The position numbers and the translations under genes were made by a program. The notes under the pieces were generated by a model. It saw nothing but the letters and a program-made list of their open reading frames with translations, was not told the origin of the DNA and made no database searches. Shown here one piece after another: positions 22,541 to 33,679 of a DNA stretch of 64,000 bases. The first letter of the stretch is position 1; the number at the start of each line of letters is the position of its first letter. The stretch is from Brachypterus glaber. Taxonomy: Eukaryota > Arthropoda > Insecta > Coleoptera > Kateretidae. Where the stretch lies: the NCBI GenBank assembly GCA_958510825.1, contig OY294044.1, positions 99,114,893-99,178,892 of the forward strand. Direction: 5' to 3'.

Positions 22541-24330
22541 TACACAGGCCCACAAAAAAACGTTAATTACTTTTAACCAGACTAGCAGTAGTAAAGGTGG
22601 ATAGTCTCCAACGCCTGTCTGCTCTATATACGTTTCACAGAACAGCAAGCTTTTTTACTGTCACATTTGTTGTAAGCGCCCAAAATTTGTAAGAAAAATA
22701 CACAGTAAAATATCGCATGGTGGTAAAAAACCGAGTGCTAATTTTTTAATGGTATAAATAATTTCCTGGGTTTAATTTTGCATTCTGAATGGTTAATTTT
22801 ACACTGAAACTGGTTAAAAAGATTTGAATGTTTACCATTTTTTTTAACCACCTGCTGCGGAAATGATATTTAACGGCGCATATCTGAGTGGATTTAAATT
22901 CATTTAGGGAGTCCTATAGATCATTTTTACAAAAATTAAAAAAATCTACCGGTCCGTTAGTTTTTTATTTAAAAATATATCTAAATATTTATTTTTTAGA
23001 ATTTATTAGAGTAAAAAATAAATTTGGCTGTAAATTATATGATCGATATCATCCTCTGGGACAATAAGTCGGGACATAAAAGTTTTTAAATCCAGGCAGT
23101 TTCAGAGCAAGAGCTGATCAAGGAGGTTGCTACATGAAAATGTTGCTGTTTTCGGCCATCTAATACAAACCTTCTTAACTTTTTTGGTTTTTAACAGATT
23201 TTAATCGCCAAGGATTTGATTAAATCTTTAGACAACACTCTTTTTAAAAATGTTAACATATTTAATGTTATTTGTAGTTCAGTTCTTTGAAAAACCCTCC
23301 AAACATGACAAAAATTGAAAAAAATTAAATTTTTTGTCCACCGTATTTTTTTTCTCCTTTATTAGTTTTCATTTCTATTTTTATATTTTTATAAACAATG
23401 TATATGTGTGATACTATTCCAGAATAAGTATTATTTAAAATAAGAATCTAATATGAGAAAACCCCAGGACAAATATTAAAAAAATTGAAAAAAATTGAAA
23501 AATTTACATTTCAATGACATTTTGCATTGACATCTGGATATTTTTTCTAATTCAATTTTACACAGGACATAGGCCAATATGTGCCTAAGAAAATATCCAA
23601 AAATTGGATATGTGTTTTTCTTCGTTTTGAAACTACAGCCAATTGTAAATATCAATTTTTCGAAAATATAAAAAATTAAAAAAAACTGGTTTCAATGTCT
23701 AGGAGACGTAACTCCGGCTCAGCATAATATTTTTTCTTAAATTTTGTTCAGCACATGACGGATATATTCTTAGGAGTATAGTGGCATATGTTCTGAGCAA
23801 AATTAAATTAAAAAAATATATCCAGAAGTCAATGGCAATGACATGTGAATTTTTCTATTTATTTTTAATATTTGTCCTAGGGTTTTCTCATATTAGATTT
23901 TATTAAGTTATACTTATTGATGGAATAGTATCACACATATACATGGTTTATAAAAATAAAAATATAAAAGAAAGATAACACAGGTTTACCAAAAAAAAAA
24001 AAGTCAGGACTATTTGACCGGACCATCGTATTCCTAGGTATTTTGGCGTCCTGAATCAGATCCCGGGGTCAGTTTTGCCCCATCCAGTCAGGAAAACGAG
24101 ATTTCAAGGTCATTTGGAGGTCAAAATGCTGGCGCCCTAAATGAATTTATGAACACAAAAATAGGGTTGCAAGATGATCGAACTAAATCCACTCAGACAG
24201 GCGCGCCGTGATAAGAGTATAATCTTGTGAGTGTGATAAATACGTAACAGTTTGAGTGTGAAGAGAATGTAGACTTGTACACTTTTTTTTTAGTGTGTAG
24301 TAATTGACGTTTTCTTTCTGGGCCTGTGTA
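22541..24330. mobile_element. 1.8-kb palindromic TIR element (CACAGGCCCA)
   Basis: The ends are TACACAGGCCCACAAAAAAA and TTTCTTTCTGGGCCTGTGTA. Inner matches are GGCGCATATCTGAGTGGATT (22870 region) against AATCCACTCAGACAGGCGCG (24195 region), and GTATATGTGTGATACTATTC against GAATAGTATCACACATATAC (23395 and 23935). The whole element folds on itself and has no transposase frame. Confidence 0.75.
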
Positions 24331-24632
24331 CTTAACGTTATTATTTTTTTACAATGTGGAAATTTTGGTGTAGGCCTCTAAATTCTACTGTAGAAAAAAA
24401 TCTTATTTAAGAATAAAACTGATAGATGTATAAATAGAAATGGATACAGTTCACCAAAATTAGTCAAAATCACCTAGACTCAAAGTCACCTGATCTAGCA
24501 CCATGGTACCATAGAACCACCACTAGATGGTGTAACTCTTGATCTCACTTATTACGCATCAAAAATTTAGGGGAAATTTCGCAGGCTTCTAATTACCGAC
24601 GAGCTTTTTAGTGTATAAAAACTTGAACGAAT
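24331..24632. other. Unassigned stretch upstream of a small ORF
   Basis: CACCATGGTACCATAG near 24500 is a local palindrome and ACCACTAGATGGTG follows. Nothing else is seen. Confidence 0.35.
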
Positions 24633-24821
24633 ATGATGATGGCGAAAACGGCGATCGCACTCGACGACACTCCAACCTTCGGTGATGAATTGCAAGCATC
24701 TTCAGTACAGCAAAGTGTTCTCGAACCCCAGTCATCTGAAAGCAAAATAACAAACGTTAGTAATCGGCGAAAAATACACCTAAAGTATGATCCGTTTAAA
24801 CGTGATAGTGACTCGTATTGA
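24633..24821 (+). CDS. Small hypothetical ORF, 62 aa
   Basis: An ATG-initiated frame (two further Met codons follow the first) encodes a polar, Ser/Gln-rich peptide with no motif I recognise (..LDDTPTFGDELQASSVQQS.., ending ..KYDPFKRDSDSY). Base composition is less AT-rich than the surroundings and contains several CGA/GCG codons. The 3' end overlaps one arm of a hairpin (24796-24935). It could be an exon or a remnant of a transposon gene; no homology is claimed. Confidence 0.25.
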   Translation: MMMAKTAIALDDTPTFGDELQASSVQQSVLEPQSSESKITNVSNRRKIHLKYDPFKRDSDSY

Positions 24822-24935
24822 AGTATGGGCGGGGAAGGGAACGTGAAGATGGTAGACCAAGTATTGGCGTTGCGGGTAAGAAAGCGTAAAGCGGGAGGTT
24901 GCTTTAAGCATGAGTCACTATCACGTAAAAATGAA
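24796..24935. repeat. Hairpin overlapping the end of the small ORF
   Basis: TTTAAACGTGATAGTGACTC at the left pairs with GAGTCACTATCACGTAAAAA at the right, about 80 bp apart. The spacer is G-rich (GGGCGGGGAAGGGAACG). Confidence 0.65.
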
Positions 24936-25505
24936 CTAGCCTATAGCTTTGTTCGGGTTTTGAAATAAAGAACTGTTCTATGCGCAGAACTGCATGAAGT
25001 GGTAAACGATTACAATCTGGTATCGGCCTTGCGATTCTTTTCGAATAAAAACCAGAACCAAGATTCAGAACTCTCTGATTTCTTCGTAACTTTCTTTTTT
25101 TGGTTTTTGTTCTGTACCTCTCATTTTTTTGTTGTCAGCTACTTCGCATGGCAATATTTGGAACACAGCTACTTAGACAACAATCTCAAAAAAATACCTT
25201 TTCCCTTCTTTATTGAGTGAAATACAATATGGACCAGGAAAGTGCATGTTTGTGCCTAACTTATTACTTTCTTGCCCTGCAATAATCGATTATACCCAGC
25301 TTGCGGCACAATTTTACAAGTTTTTATAGTGAAAGAGCACAAAACACCAACTGCGTTTCTGTGTACACCATTACCAACTGGACTTTGGCATCTTTTCAAT
25401 ATAATAAAAATACTGGAAGTGCACACAGATGACGAACTAACAAGTTTAAGAGTGCGTGGCAATATTAGGAACATGGCGATAATTGGCTCACCCACCTTAC
25501 AACAA
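24936..25505. other. Unassigned stretch with moderate open frames
   Basis: Plus-strand frames at 24999-25220 and 25272-25500 are open. The second has a plausible mix of residues (..TAFLCTPLPTGLWHLFN.., HTDDELTSLRVRGNIR) but no family was recognised and no splice structure is evident. It is possibly decayed transposon coding DNA. Confidence 0.3.
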
Positions 25506-25540
25506 CAAATGTTATGTTATGTTATGTTATGTTATGTTAT
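25506..25540. repeat. (ATGTT)n microsatellite
   Basis: About seven ATGTT units in a row. Confidence 0.85.
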
Positions 25541-25578
25541 AGTACTATGCTATAGTACAATTAGTGGTTGGTGCATAT

Positions 25579-25962
25579 ACTGGGAGAGTTTTATTTATGT
25601 CCACCCCTAAAATTAAGATTAATCTTCATTGGACAAAAAAGAAACTTTGGTGTTTTATACATTGGCTATCCAAACCATTTTATGACGTATTCAATTTTTT
25701 TGTTTCACTTCCGGTTCTCCGGAAGTGGTATAAATATGTTTTTTTCAATGGGACACCCTGTAATTTTTTACATTTCTGTATTCAGCCAAAAATTCTATGT
25801 TTATATTTATACCACTTCCGGCGAAACCAGAAGTGAAACGACAAAATTGAATCCGTCATTTTATAGCCAATGTAAAATAATATAAATCACCAATGTTTCA
25901 TTTTTATCGAATCAAGATTAATCTTAATTTTAAGGGCGGACATAAATAAAACTCATCCGGTA
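25579..25962. mobile_element. TIR MITE inserted at TA
   Basis: The ends CTGGGAGAGTTTTATTTATG.. and CATAAATAAAACTCATCCGG lie in TATA context. The arms continue through AATTAAGATTAATCTT, and the inner part carries CACTTCCGGTTCTCC against ACTTCCGGCGAAACC. The open frames 25564-25885 fall entirely inside this element and are not genes. Confidence 0.75.
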
Positions 25963-26454
25963 TAATAACATGTTGTTGTATTAATAACGCTATAATTCTA
26001 TCAGTGCAGTGAAATATCTAAAAATATTAATACAAAACGTTGTTGTGTTAACTTTTAGGTATAGAATACAATTTTTATGATTATTCTAAAACATTACAAC
26101 GTTATATTAGATACAATTAAACCGTTTGTATACTAAACAACTTCATAGTATTTAATTTTACAACAACATTGTTGTACTATAGTGCCGGTATTTTATGAAG
26201 GATGATTAATAAAGATGGCGGAAATCAGCTGATTTTACCAAAATTTTGAATGTAGGCATTTTGGGCTGAAATTTCTTTGTGCATTAGTATACCCTACGAT
26301 AAGCATATACATGTACATGTAATTACATGTGATATGTAGTTTTTTTGTGCCATATACATGTAATATGTGAATTTAAAATAAGATGCGTAAAATTTTTTGT
26401 TGTAAAAAGTCCAAACGAACAACTGCACTCGTTTGTAAATACCGAACGCGTTTA

Positions 26455-26480
26455 CATTACATTACATTACATGTTTGTTT
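26455..26480. repeat. (ATTAC)n tract and left target duplication beside the SINE
   Basis: Several ATTAC units precede ATGTTTGTTT, which recurs as ATGCTTGTTT at 26739-26748 on the other side of the SINE. Confidence 0.6.
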
Positions 26481-26738
26481 AACCTCCTACTATTCTACTT
26501 AATTAAGCATCCCCTAACTCCAGGACTTGTGTGGGCTAGTAGTAGAGGGAACCACCGGCTTATACTGACTTTCGCTCCAATTTTTATAGGGAGTGTCCGC
26601 TTGACTTACGCCTTTGCCAAATTTCAATTATTAATTAACTGAAAAAGGCAAATCGGCGCCAGTGAGAATCAAACTCACGCTAGTTGGCTAGTAGACTTAT
26701 TATGTACAGACGCGGTAGACCACTACACCAATCCTCCC
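26481..26738 (-). mobile_element. tRNA-derived SINE
   Basis: Read on the minus strand, the head contains an A-box-like GGTGTAGTGGTCTACC (about 26715-26733) and a B-box-like AGTTTGATTCTCAC, followed by TGGCGCC (about 26653-26675), spaced as in a pol III tRNA promoter. The body runs leftwards for about 170 bp. Near-identical 10-bp repeats ATGTTTGTTT / ATGCTTGTTT flank the 258-bp insertion. Copy A of the host repeat lacks it. It is not a functional tRNA because the arms do not fold into a complete cloverleaf. Confidence 0.75.
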
Positions 26739-27170
26739 ATGCTTGTTTGTTGTTGTATTCTTGGCAATATATAGTGGTTGACACATACACAACTATTTAT
26801 TGTTGTATTCTATAACCCAATTACGCTATTGATTACGATAGTGTTCTATCTGTACTGTTTCAGCTAAAGCTGTAAAGAGTATAATAAAATAGTTAAATCC
26901 TAACTATAAAACAAGCATAAATTAAACTAAAACCAGATTTGCTCATCTTGTAATGGATTTAAAATAAAATGAAGCTATTTAATGGCGCAATCAATCAAAT
27001 TATATATCTGGCACGAGCTTCCAGTAATTAAGAGGCATTTCATGGACATTAAAACATGTGATTAATTGGGCTGCAACTTCGGTACATTTAGTGTAAATGA
27101 GCCTTAAGATCTGGTTTCCGACAAATTAGACAAATCTTTTTTGATAAGCAGTTTCATTACTTTTCTTTTA

Positions 27171-28110
27171 TACAGTGCAGTCACCCTCTTCCTCTTGAAC
27201 GAGTTAAGATATCGACTTCAAAGGAAAGCTTAAACAAGCCGTGAATATATGTAATGATACGCATTCAATTATATATTATTCACAATAAATGTTATAGTGC
27301 ATTTCCCAAATAATTAAATTAAAAAAAAATCAAAAAAATTAAAATTTTTCAAAAATATTTGTTTAAATTTTCTTTTTGCGAAAAACGAAAAAAATTTGAA
27401 AAAAAAAATTAAAAAAAAAATCAAAATTTAGTTATAACACTTTAAACATTGGGCTTCTCTTTTAGCGAAAACAGTAAAATTTAAAATTTCAGGCTATTTG
27501 TCACTAACAAACACTAACAAACAAAAATTATTTATGCAAAAATATATATAAAATCTTTTAGCCCAATCATTTAACAATGTAATGGTGTATATCAAAATTC
27601 AAAAAAAAGTCCAAACCAAATGGCCAACTTTAGTCCCGAAAATTCCATTGTGGGACGGACGGACGGACCAACGGCCATTTAAAAAAAAAACAAAAGTTGC
27701 TTATTTATATCTAAGAATTTTTTGTCTATGATGATTTTTGATTTTTTTTTTTGAAAATTCAAAATATTATATTCTAGCGCTGGCGCTGCAAATAATATGA
27801 TAAGAATATCTTTTTAATATATATTATATAAACGTTTTTATTTTTAACTTTTAAAATGTATCAGGCTGACAAAAGGGGGATTTTTTTAATGGAAAGGGGA
27901 GTCCTGTGATACATTTACTTTAAAGTTCATAAGCTTCTCTATTTGACCATGTATATTTTTGCGTTAACATTTTTTTGAGGGTTTAATAATTTTGAAAATA
28001 AAAATTTTCAACATTTCTTTTAAAAATAAAACAATTTTTGATAAATGATTAACTTTTTGATGCAAACACGTAAATTTAAATTTTATACTTATTCTAAATG
28101 ATAAAGCTTT
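27171..28110. mobile_element. Decayed copy of the ACAGTGCGGTCC family
   Basis: The left end is ACAGTGCAGTCACCCTC then GAACGAGTTAAGATATCGAC. A core segment at 27843-28090 (ATGGAAAGGGGAGTCCTGTG, TTTGATAAATGATTAA) matches the other copies. Between them lies unrelated AT-rich DNA with (GGAC)n near 27654. The right end is not found. Confidence 0.55.
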
Positions 28111-28190
28111 ATTTGACAATATTTCAATCAATGATTTTATTTAGGTGCTATATGTATTGTATTTAAAACATTTTTTATGAAATAAATCGA

Positions 28191-28193
<3 letters not shown>

Positions 28194-28220
<27 letters not shown>
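28194..28220. repeat. (TTA)n microsatellite
   Basis: About nine TTA/ATT units. Confidence 0.8.
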
Positions 28221-28223
<3 letters not shown>

Positions 28224-29132
28224 GTCACCTTAATAAAAATAGAATAAAAAATAAATTAAATATAATTTAAAAAAAAATAATAATAAAACTCGCGGTTTGG
28301 GGATCAACAATGTTTGTATTTTCGTGATATTTTCGTGAAAATCGATATTTGAGATTTGTGTGGATCCTAAAACTTAATATGGTAATACAAATTTCCTAAC
28401 CCTATCCAAGTGGCAATTTTTTTAATGACTTAATGAAATATTTTCCTCGCTGAATTTATATACGTTTATATATTATTATCAATACTCGGCGAATTTCCAG
28501 TACTCGGATAGGCGCCGCGTCGACTCTAGCGTTGACGCGAGGTTTTAAATATTTACATTTTTATTTCTTTTTATCTTGATTTTTTTAATGATTCCATTTA
28601 AACGAGTAAGGTGGGAAAAAAGTTATCGATAAATAAAAATTAAAAACTTTCATATTCTTAAAAGATAAAAATTCATTGTTGGTTTTTATTTGAAAAACAC
28701 CGATAATATATATTATATACATATGTATAGTTAATATGTATAGTCAATATTGTTGTGTGTAACAAATTAGTCAAATGTTTCGATTTAGTGACCTTTATAA
28801 AAATTTCCCTCATATTTCGGCAAAATTATTTCGTAAACCTATATTTCTGTGTTTATTTTTAACCTTGATTAGTCATAACTGAGTTGACGCCGACTACTGA
28901 TTATTATTTTCCTGCGAATACAATTTATATATATATGTAGTATGCTGTACTGATAAGTGAAAATAACTTACCCCTACCATGGTTTTTTTTACCCCCCTTT
29001 TCTCTAATCTAAAATCGTGCTTATTGTTTGCTTTTTAATTTATAAAATATAATTTATTTCTGGATTAATACGTTATAATTAAGAGGTATGTGTATTATAT
29101 ATAAATTATATTCTCTCCCTAAATATCAATTC
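28221..29132. other. AT-rich non-coding stretch
   Basis: A short GC-rich patch (28510-28545, GGCGCCGCGTCGACTC) stands out; otherwise nothing is seen. Confidence 0.4.
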
Positions 29133-29297
29133 GTGATACTAGGTTAGGTACCGGTGCTTTTTTTTCAAATTTTACTCATATTAATTCCAATTTTTGGAAA
29201 ATGCAACTCCTGCTAAAGCAGTAGTTGCATTTTCGTCATTGGGGTTAATATTCGTAAAATTTATATAACAAACCACCGATACCTAACCTAGTATCAC
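29133..29297. mobile_element. 165-bp palindromic MITE
   Basis: The TIRs are GTGATACTAGGTTAGGTACC and GATACCTAACCTAGTATCAC. The inner arms are AAATTTTACTCATATTAA against TTAATATTCGTAAAATTT. The tip is GCAACTCCTGCTAAAGCAG.. Confidence 0.8.
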
Positions 29298-29389
29298 TTA
29301 TGATATTACCCCTGAAAATAAGTACATATAATATACTAATTACCCGTCTTAAACAAGTACAATTTTTAGAATTTTTATAAAAAATATTA

Positions 29390-29390
<1 letters not shown>

Positions 29391-29438
<48 letters not shown>
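29391..29438. repeat. (TA)n microsatellite
   Basis: About 22 TA units; the nearby minus-strand open frame with an Ile-Tyr run is its artefact. Confidence 0.9.
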
Positions 29439-29440
<2 letters not shown>

Positions 29441-29740
29441 AAAAATATGCTTGGAATGGAATAAATAAGGTATGATAAAGTAATGGACATAAAGTTCTGC
29501 AAAAGGATTAAAATATCCTTTTGCAAAAAAACTATTTAAAATTTTGAAGTAAAAGTGAAAATTAATTGACAAATTGTCAGTGGAAGAATTCAAATATCAA
29601 GCATAATTTAATACTAAATAATTTGTTAACATACTATATTTTAACTTGTACAGGCCTTGTTACCAGTTTTATAACTGCTTAAAGGTCATAATAATAAATA
29701 AATAAAATAAATAAATTTTATAGTATATATTAGTATAATA

Positions 29741-30461
29741 CCGGGAGTCCCAACTCTATTTACCCAGCGATTTTCTCGAAAACTAAAAGAGATAATCAAG
29801 TTCTGCGAAAACCATTAGGCAACTTAAACTATCTTTAAGCATATATTTGATATTTTCAGCTCTCGAAATGTGGGCAGGGGGGCACGGGGGGATTGTTATT
29901 TAATGGAAAGGGGGGTCGTGTGATACATCATTATAAAGAAAATAAAATTCTCTTTTGGACTATATATTTTTTAATTTTTTAAACAATTTTTTTAAGGTTT
30001 TGATTCTTTAATTTTTTGTGCTAAAAAATGCGACTTTTTAATTTTTTTTTTTGTAAATTTTTATTTATGTCAATTAAAATTAGTTTAAAAGTATAATTTA
30101 CGTTTTTTAATCATGAAATTAGTAACTTTTAAAAAATTGTTTGATTTTTTTAAAGTAATTTTGACAAAAATACCCATTTTCAACCGTATTTTAAACCCAA
30201 AAAAAAAATGTTTAAAAAAATTAAAAAATATATAGTTAAATGGAGAATTTAATAAGCTTTAAAATGATGTATCACATGACCCCCTTTCCATTTAAAAAAA
30301 TGTCCCCCTATGCCCCCCTGCCCCCATTTTAATAGCTGAAAGTATCAAATATATGTTAAAAGATAGTTTAAGTTGGCTTATTTAAGATGGTTTTCGCAGA
30401 ACTTGAATATCTCTTTTAGTTTTCGAGAAAATCGCTGGGTAAATAGAGTTGGGACACCCGG
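29741..30461. mobile_element. Foldback with ACAGTGCGG-family core but different ends
   Basis: The outer TIRs are CCGGGAGTCCCAACTCTATT.. (with CAGCGATTTTCTCGAAAACT) and their complement ending GGGACACCCGG, flanked by TA. The arms of about 80 bp are nearly perfect. Inside, the core (TTAAGCATATATTTGATA, GGGCAGGGGGGCACGGGG, GGGTCGTGTGATACATCATT) is that of the ACAGTGCGGTCC family. This is a chimera of two terminal types around one core. Confidence 0.85.
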
Positions 30462-31211
30462 TATAGTTAAATAAAAATTTCTACCCTCGGGGGTTAACCC
30501 AAATTTGCGCAACTCACATCGTGAGCTTTTTACGTGTTAGAAAAAATCAAATTTGTTTATTTACTAGCACGTGCACGAAAATAAATAAATCATTTATTTA
30601 TTATAAATGAATAATATAACTAATTTATAAATTGAAAATTCAAGTAATTTCAATGCCCCTCATTATTCTTAATCACTGTATGTTGTATTTTTCAATTTAT
30701 TATTATAGTGTGATTTTGTGTGCATATTTCTGATAAAGATATTAACAAATTTGATAGAACACGTTCATTAAAACTTCAATTTGATTAATTGCCTTAGAGC
30801 TTTAATAAATTGGCCTTTTTTGTACACACAGAGAAAGATTTCTCTTATTAAAGTATGTATTATTTAGACCAAGTAAATAAGAAGAACAAGATATTTACGA
30901 CTATTAACATAACCCGGGCAATTGCGAGTTATTTATTAATTATCTTTTGTCATGTTTTTTAGCTTGTATTATAGATTCACTGGCATTACTTTATTCTAGA
31001 GGGGGGATAGCCGTCTTGCGTTGTAACGCGGTGGATTCTAATCAGTGTATAATTGATGAATTGACGAAAAACAGTACGCTAGTTCCCGGGGTGTGGTTAT
31101 TATACGCTTTGCAGTCTCAATACTATACTGTAAAAAATAATGTGAAAAATACCATACATATATAGAAAAACTTTAAAATATATTTAGGGAACAGAAATTT
31201 TAAAAATATTA
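30462..31211. other. AT-rich non-coding stretch
   Basis: The open frame at 30947-31165 has no recognisable motif. Confidence 0.4.
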
Positions 31212-31795
31212 TTTAAATATTCCATCAATCTATTTTCTAATCATCGTACAGAGTGATATCGGTAAGCTGCAGTTTCGGTCTGCTGGCCCTCTTCAGTACC
31301 AAGAGTCAACTCTGCACGCTGATTAGGAAAATATTCTTTGACTTTATTCACTAAATGAATAATGCCATGAGATTAATGTACTCTTGCGCGCCATCTATTG
31401 CTAGATGTAGACAACTACTTATTTATTCTCCTAATCCTGAAGACTTTAAATTGTAGCAAGTTGCTAACAACTTGTATGTCTCAAGCACAGTACCCACTAA
31501 AACGTGTGGCTAGACGTAAACTTTAAGGAACAGAAATTTTTAATTTTAAACAAAATTATAAAAATTTAAAGTTACCACGAATAAATGAGTAGTTGTGTAC
31601 ATCTAGCAATAGATAGCGCGCAAGAGTACATCAATCTCATGGCATTATTCATTTAGTGAATAAAGTCAAAGAATATTTTTTTAATCAGCGTGCAGAGTTG
31701 ACTCTTGGTACTGAAGAGGGCCAGAAGACCGAAACTGCGGTCTACCGATATCACTCTGTACGATGATTAGAAAATAGATTGATGGAATATTTAAA
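31212..31795. mobile_element. 584-bp foldback (TCTATTTTCTAATCATCG family)
   Basis: The arms of about 220 bp (31212-31425 and 31565-31795) pair through TCCATCAATCTATTTTCTAA, GTACCAAGAGTCAACTCTGC, GAATAATGCCATGAGATT and GCGCGCCATCTATTGC. The unique spacer is about 140 bp. The outer word TCTATTTTCTAATCATCG recurs at 42463. Confidence 0.8.
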
Positions 31796-32566
31796 ACATA
31801 TGTTTAGGTTTTTTCATACATGTGTATAAATGTCGTCAGTATAGTAAAATTTCCAGAGTAATGATTTTTTTCGATACAGTGTTATTGAAAAATTGTTATA
31901 CGTGTATGGGTAAATTACTTCCAAACAAATGGGAAGTTTTATATAGAGTGTAAAAGAGTATTATACGATAGTTTTAAATTTTTTAAAATCTTCAAAAACC
32001 TAAATCGCCGTCCTACATCCCACAAAAAAAACCGCTACCTAGTAATAAGTATCGTTTTACTGGCAGCATACTGCAACTGAATGCTTAAGTTTAATTTAGA
32101 AAAAAAATCGCGTATGAAAAAGTCGCAATTTGAACGCGCGTCACTTATTTAAGTAGACCATGTTTTATTTAATCTAATAATTATTTTTATTTAAGTAGAA
32201 GATATTTACTCGAATTAAAAAATAGTTTTTCTGTGTGTTATGAAGTTAATAAAAGTTCGAGAGTAACATTTTAAATAGAACGAACTCTAAAGTAGTTTCA
32301 AATACGGATTAATAGAAGAGGAAAACCCATCTAGCCTGGACCAAGCTGCCTAGTTTTCAAGATATTATCCGAAATCACGAATGTCTTAAATTAAGCAAGA
32401 TTTCTAATTTAATAGGACACGATTTCTAAGAAATACGATTTTTTGCTTTCCTGTTTAAAGTTTCAAAGAAAACGATAAAACCTACAAACCTATCTCGTGC
32501 AAAAAAATGTTTTTTGCATGCCTATTTTTCATGACGTTCTACATATATCGAAAAAATAGTATATTT
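31796..32566. other. AT-rich non-coding stretch
   Basis: Nothing recognised. Confidence 0.4.
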
Positions 32567-32681
32567 CTAACCTAATAAGAAAATGAAACATTTCCAACTC
32601 GAGAGATGCTATTTGGCCGAGGTGCAGCCTATGCCAAATTAGCATTCGAGAGTTTGAAATGTCATTTTCTTATGTGGTTAG
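32567..32681. repeat. 115-bp hairpin with GC-rich tip
   Basis: CTAACCTAATAAGAAAATG.., CGAGAGATGCTATTTGGC pairs with GCCAAATTAGCATTCGAGAG.., CATTTTCTTATGTGGTTAG. The tip is CGAGGTGCAGCCTAT, in the style of the hairpins around the recombinase element. Confidence 0.7.
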
Positions 32682-33440
32682 AACAGAATTTTATTCACAA
32701 GCATAAATAAATAACACATTACCTCATAAAATTCACCTTTTTAAATGATCTTCTATAGAAATTTTACAAATTTCAACTAAATGATAACTTAAATAAATGG
32801 CTGTTGTTATTTCCTATTATTAGTCTCGGTATGAACCATATAATATATAAATAAATATTATTTCTTATTGTTTTTCGTAGAAATAAACAAAAATGTTAGG
32901 TTATTTTATTCGCATACCACAGCTGTTTACAGACAAGGAAATTGTTTCGCCATCTGTGAGGCATAGCCAAAAGCCAAAAAACAGGTTAGATAAGAATTCA
33001 TATCTAACCTTGGTAAAAAAGAAGAGTTTTATTAACTTTTAAAGAAACAGACAAAAATGATAGATTTTGCAACTTTTTATAATGCATATAAAGTACGTTT
33101 TTTTGTATGATTGTGAATAAAAAAGATTTTTAAAATATTGGTTGTTCAGAAAAATTTGTAAGCGGGATAGCTAAAAACCGCTTTAATTCATCATTAAGCT
33201 TTAATTAAAATTGTATATGTGAATATTAAAATCGTCGGCCTGAAGGTCATTCCGCGCCAACTGCTACCACGGAATAAAAATTTAAATATTATTATTATAT
33301 ATTTATTTAGATATTGGGTTTCTAAATTACCCTAAATTGAAAGTTTAGGTCCCCTAAATGCATGAACAACTGCAAAAAATATTTGTAGTATATTGCCCTA
33401 CAGAAGAATAATTTAACGTATAGGTTACCCTTAGGTAACA
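32682..33440. other. AT-rich non-coding stretch
   Basis: Nothing recognised. Confidence 0.4.
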
Positions 33441-33679
33441 TACACACAGAAAAATATTATCTTTAATTAAGAATGTGTGATTTGGATATAACGAAGAGAA
33501 TATATTTTCCTTTAAAGCAAAATTTTGCTTTAAATATGAAAGGATAAGAATATGGTATGCTTGAAAGAAGAATATATTCTCAAATATGAAAGGATATGCT
33601 TAAAAGATGAGTATACTCTTTTAAAAGAATATATTCTCTTCGTTATATCCAAATCACACATAATATTTTTCTGTGTGTA
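33441..33679. mobile_element. Palindromic MITE (TACACACAGAAAAATATT)
   Basis: The ends are TACACACAGA and TCTGTGTGTA. The arms include TGTGTGATTTGGATATAACG and its complement. The middle has short repeated blocks (AAATATGAAAGGATA twice). A solo arm of the family lies at 551-613. Confidence 0.75.

Larger units (their letters stand above)
25545..26870. repeat. Composite repeat copy B, split by two insertions
   Basis: It shares ordered blocks with 9300-11045. AGTGGTTGGTGCATATA at 25564 and AGTGGTTGACACATACA at 26768 are direct repeats near its two ends. A MITE (25579-25962) and a SINE (26481-26738) interrupt it; comparing with copy A reveals both insertion points. No coding capacity. Confidence 0.6.

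Noticed and set aside
24331..25505. A multi-exon host gene
   Set aside because: Open frames here do not join through plausible splice sites and no domain is recognisable. Only the 62-codon ORF is listed, at low confidence.
25564..25885. Overlapping ORFs of 90-105 codons
   Set aside because: They lie wholly inside a palindromic MITE with TIRs and show no protein motif.
26640..26735. A tRNA gene on the minus strand
   Set aside because: A and B box-like motifs exist, but acceptor and anticodon stems do not pair properly and a target duplication encloses a longer unit. It is a SINE head.
25545..26870. LTR retrotransposon with 80-bp LTRs
   Set aside because: Direct repeats exist near the ends, but there is no primer-binding site, polypurine tract or gag/pol sequence, and the repeats are too short and diverged.
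29387..29593. ORF with an Ile-Tyr run
   Set aside because: It is an artefact of the (TA)n microsatellite.
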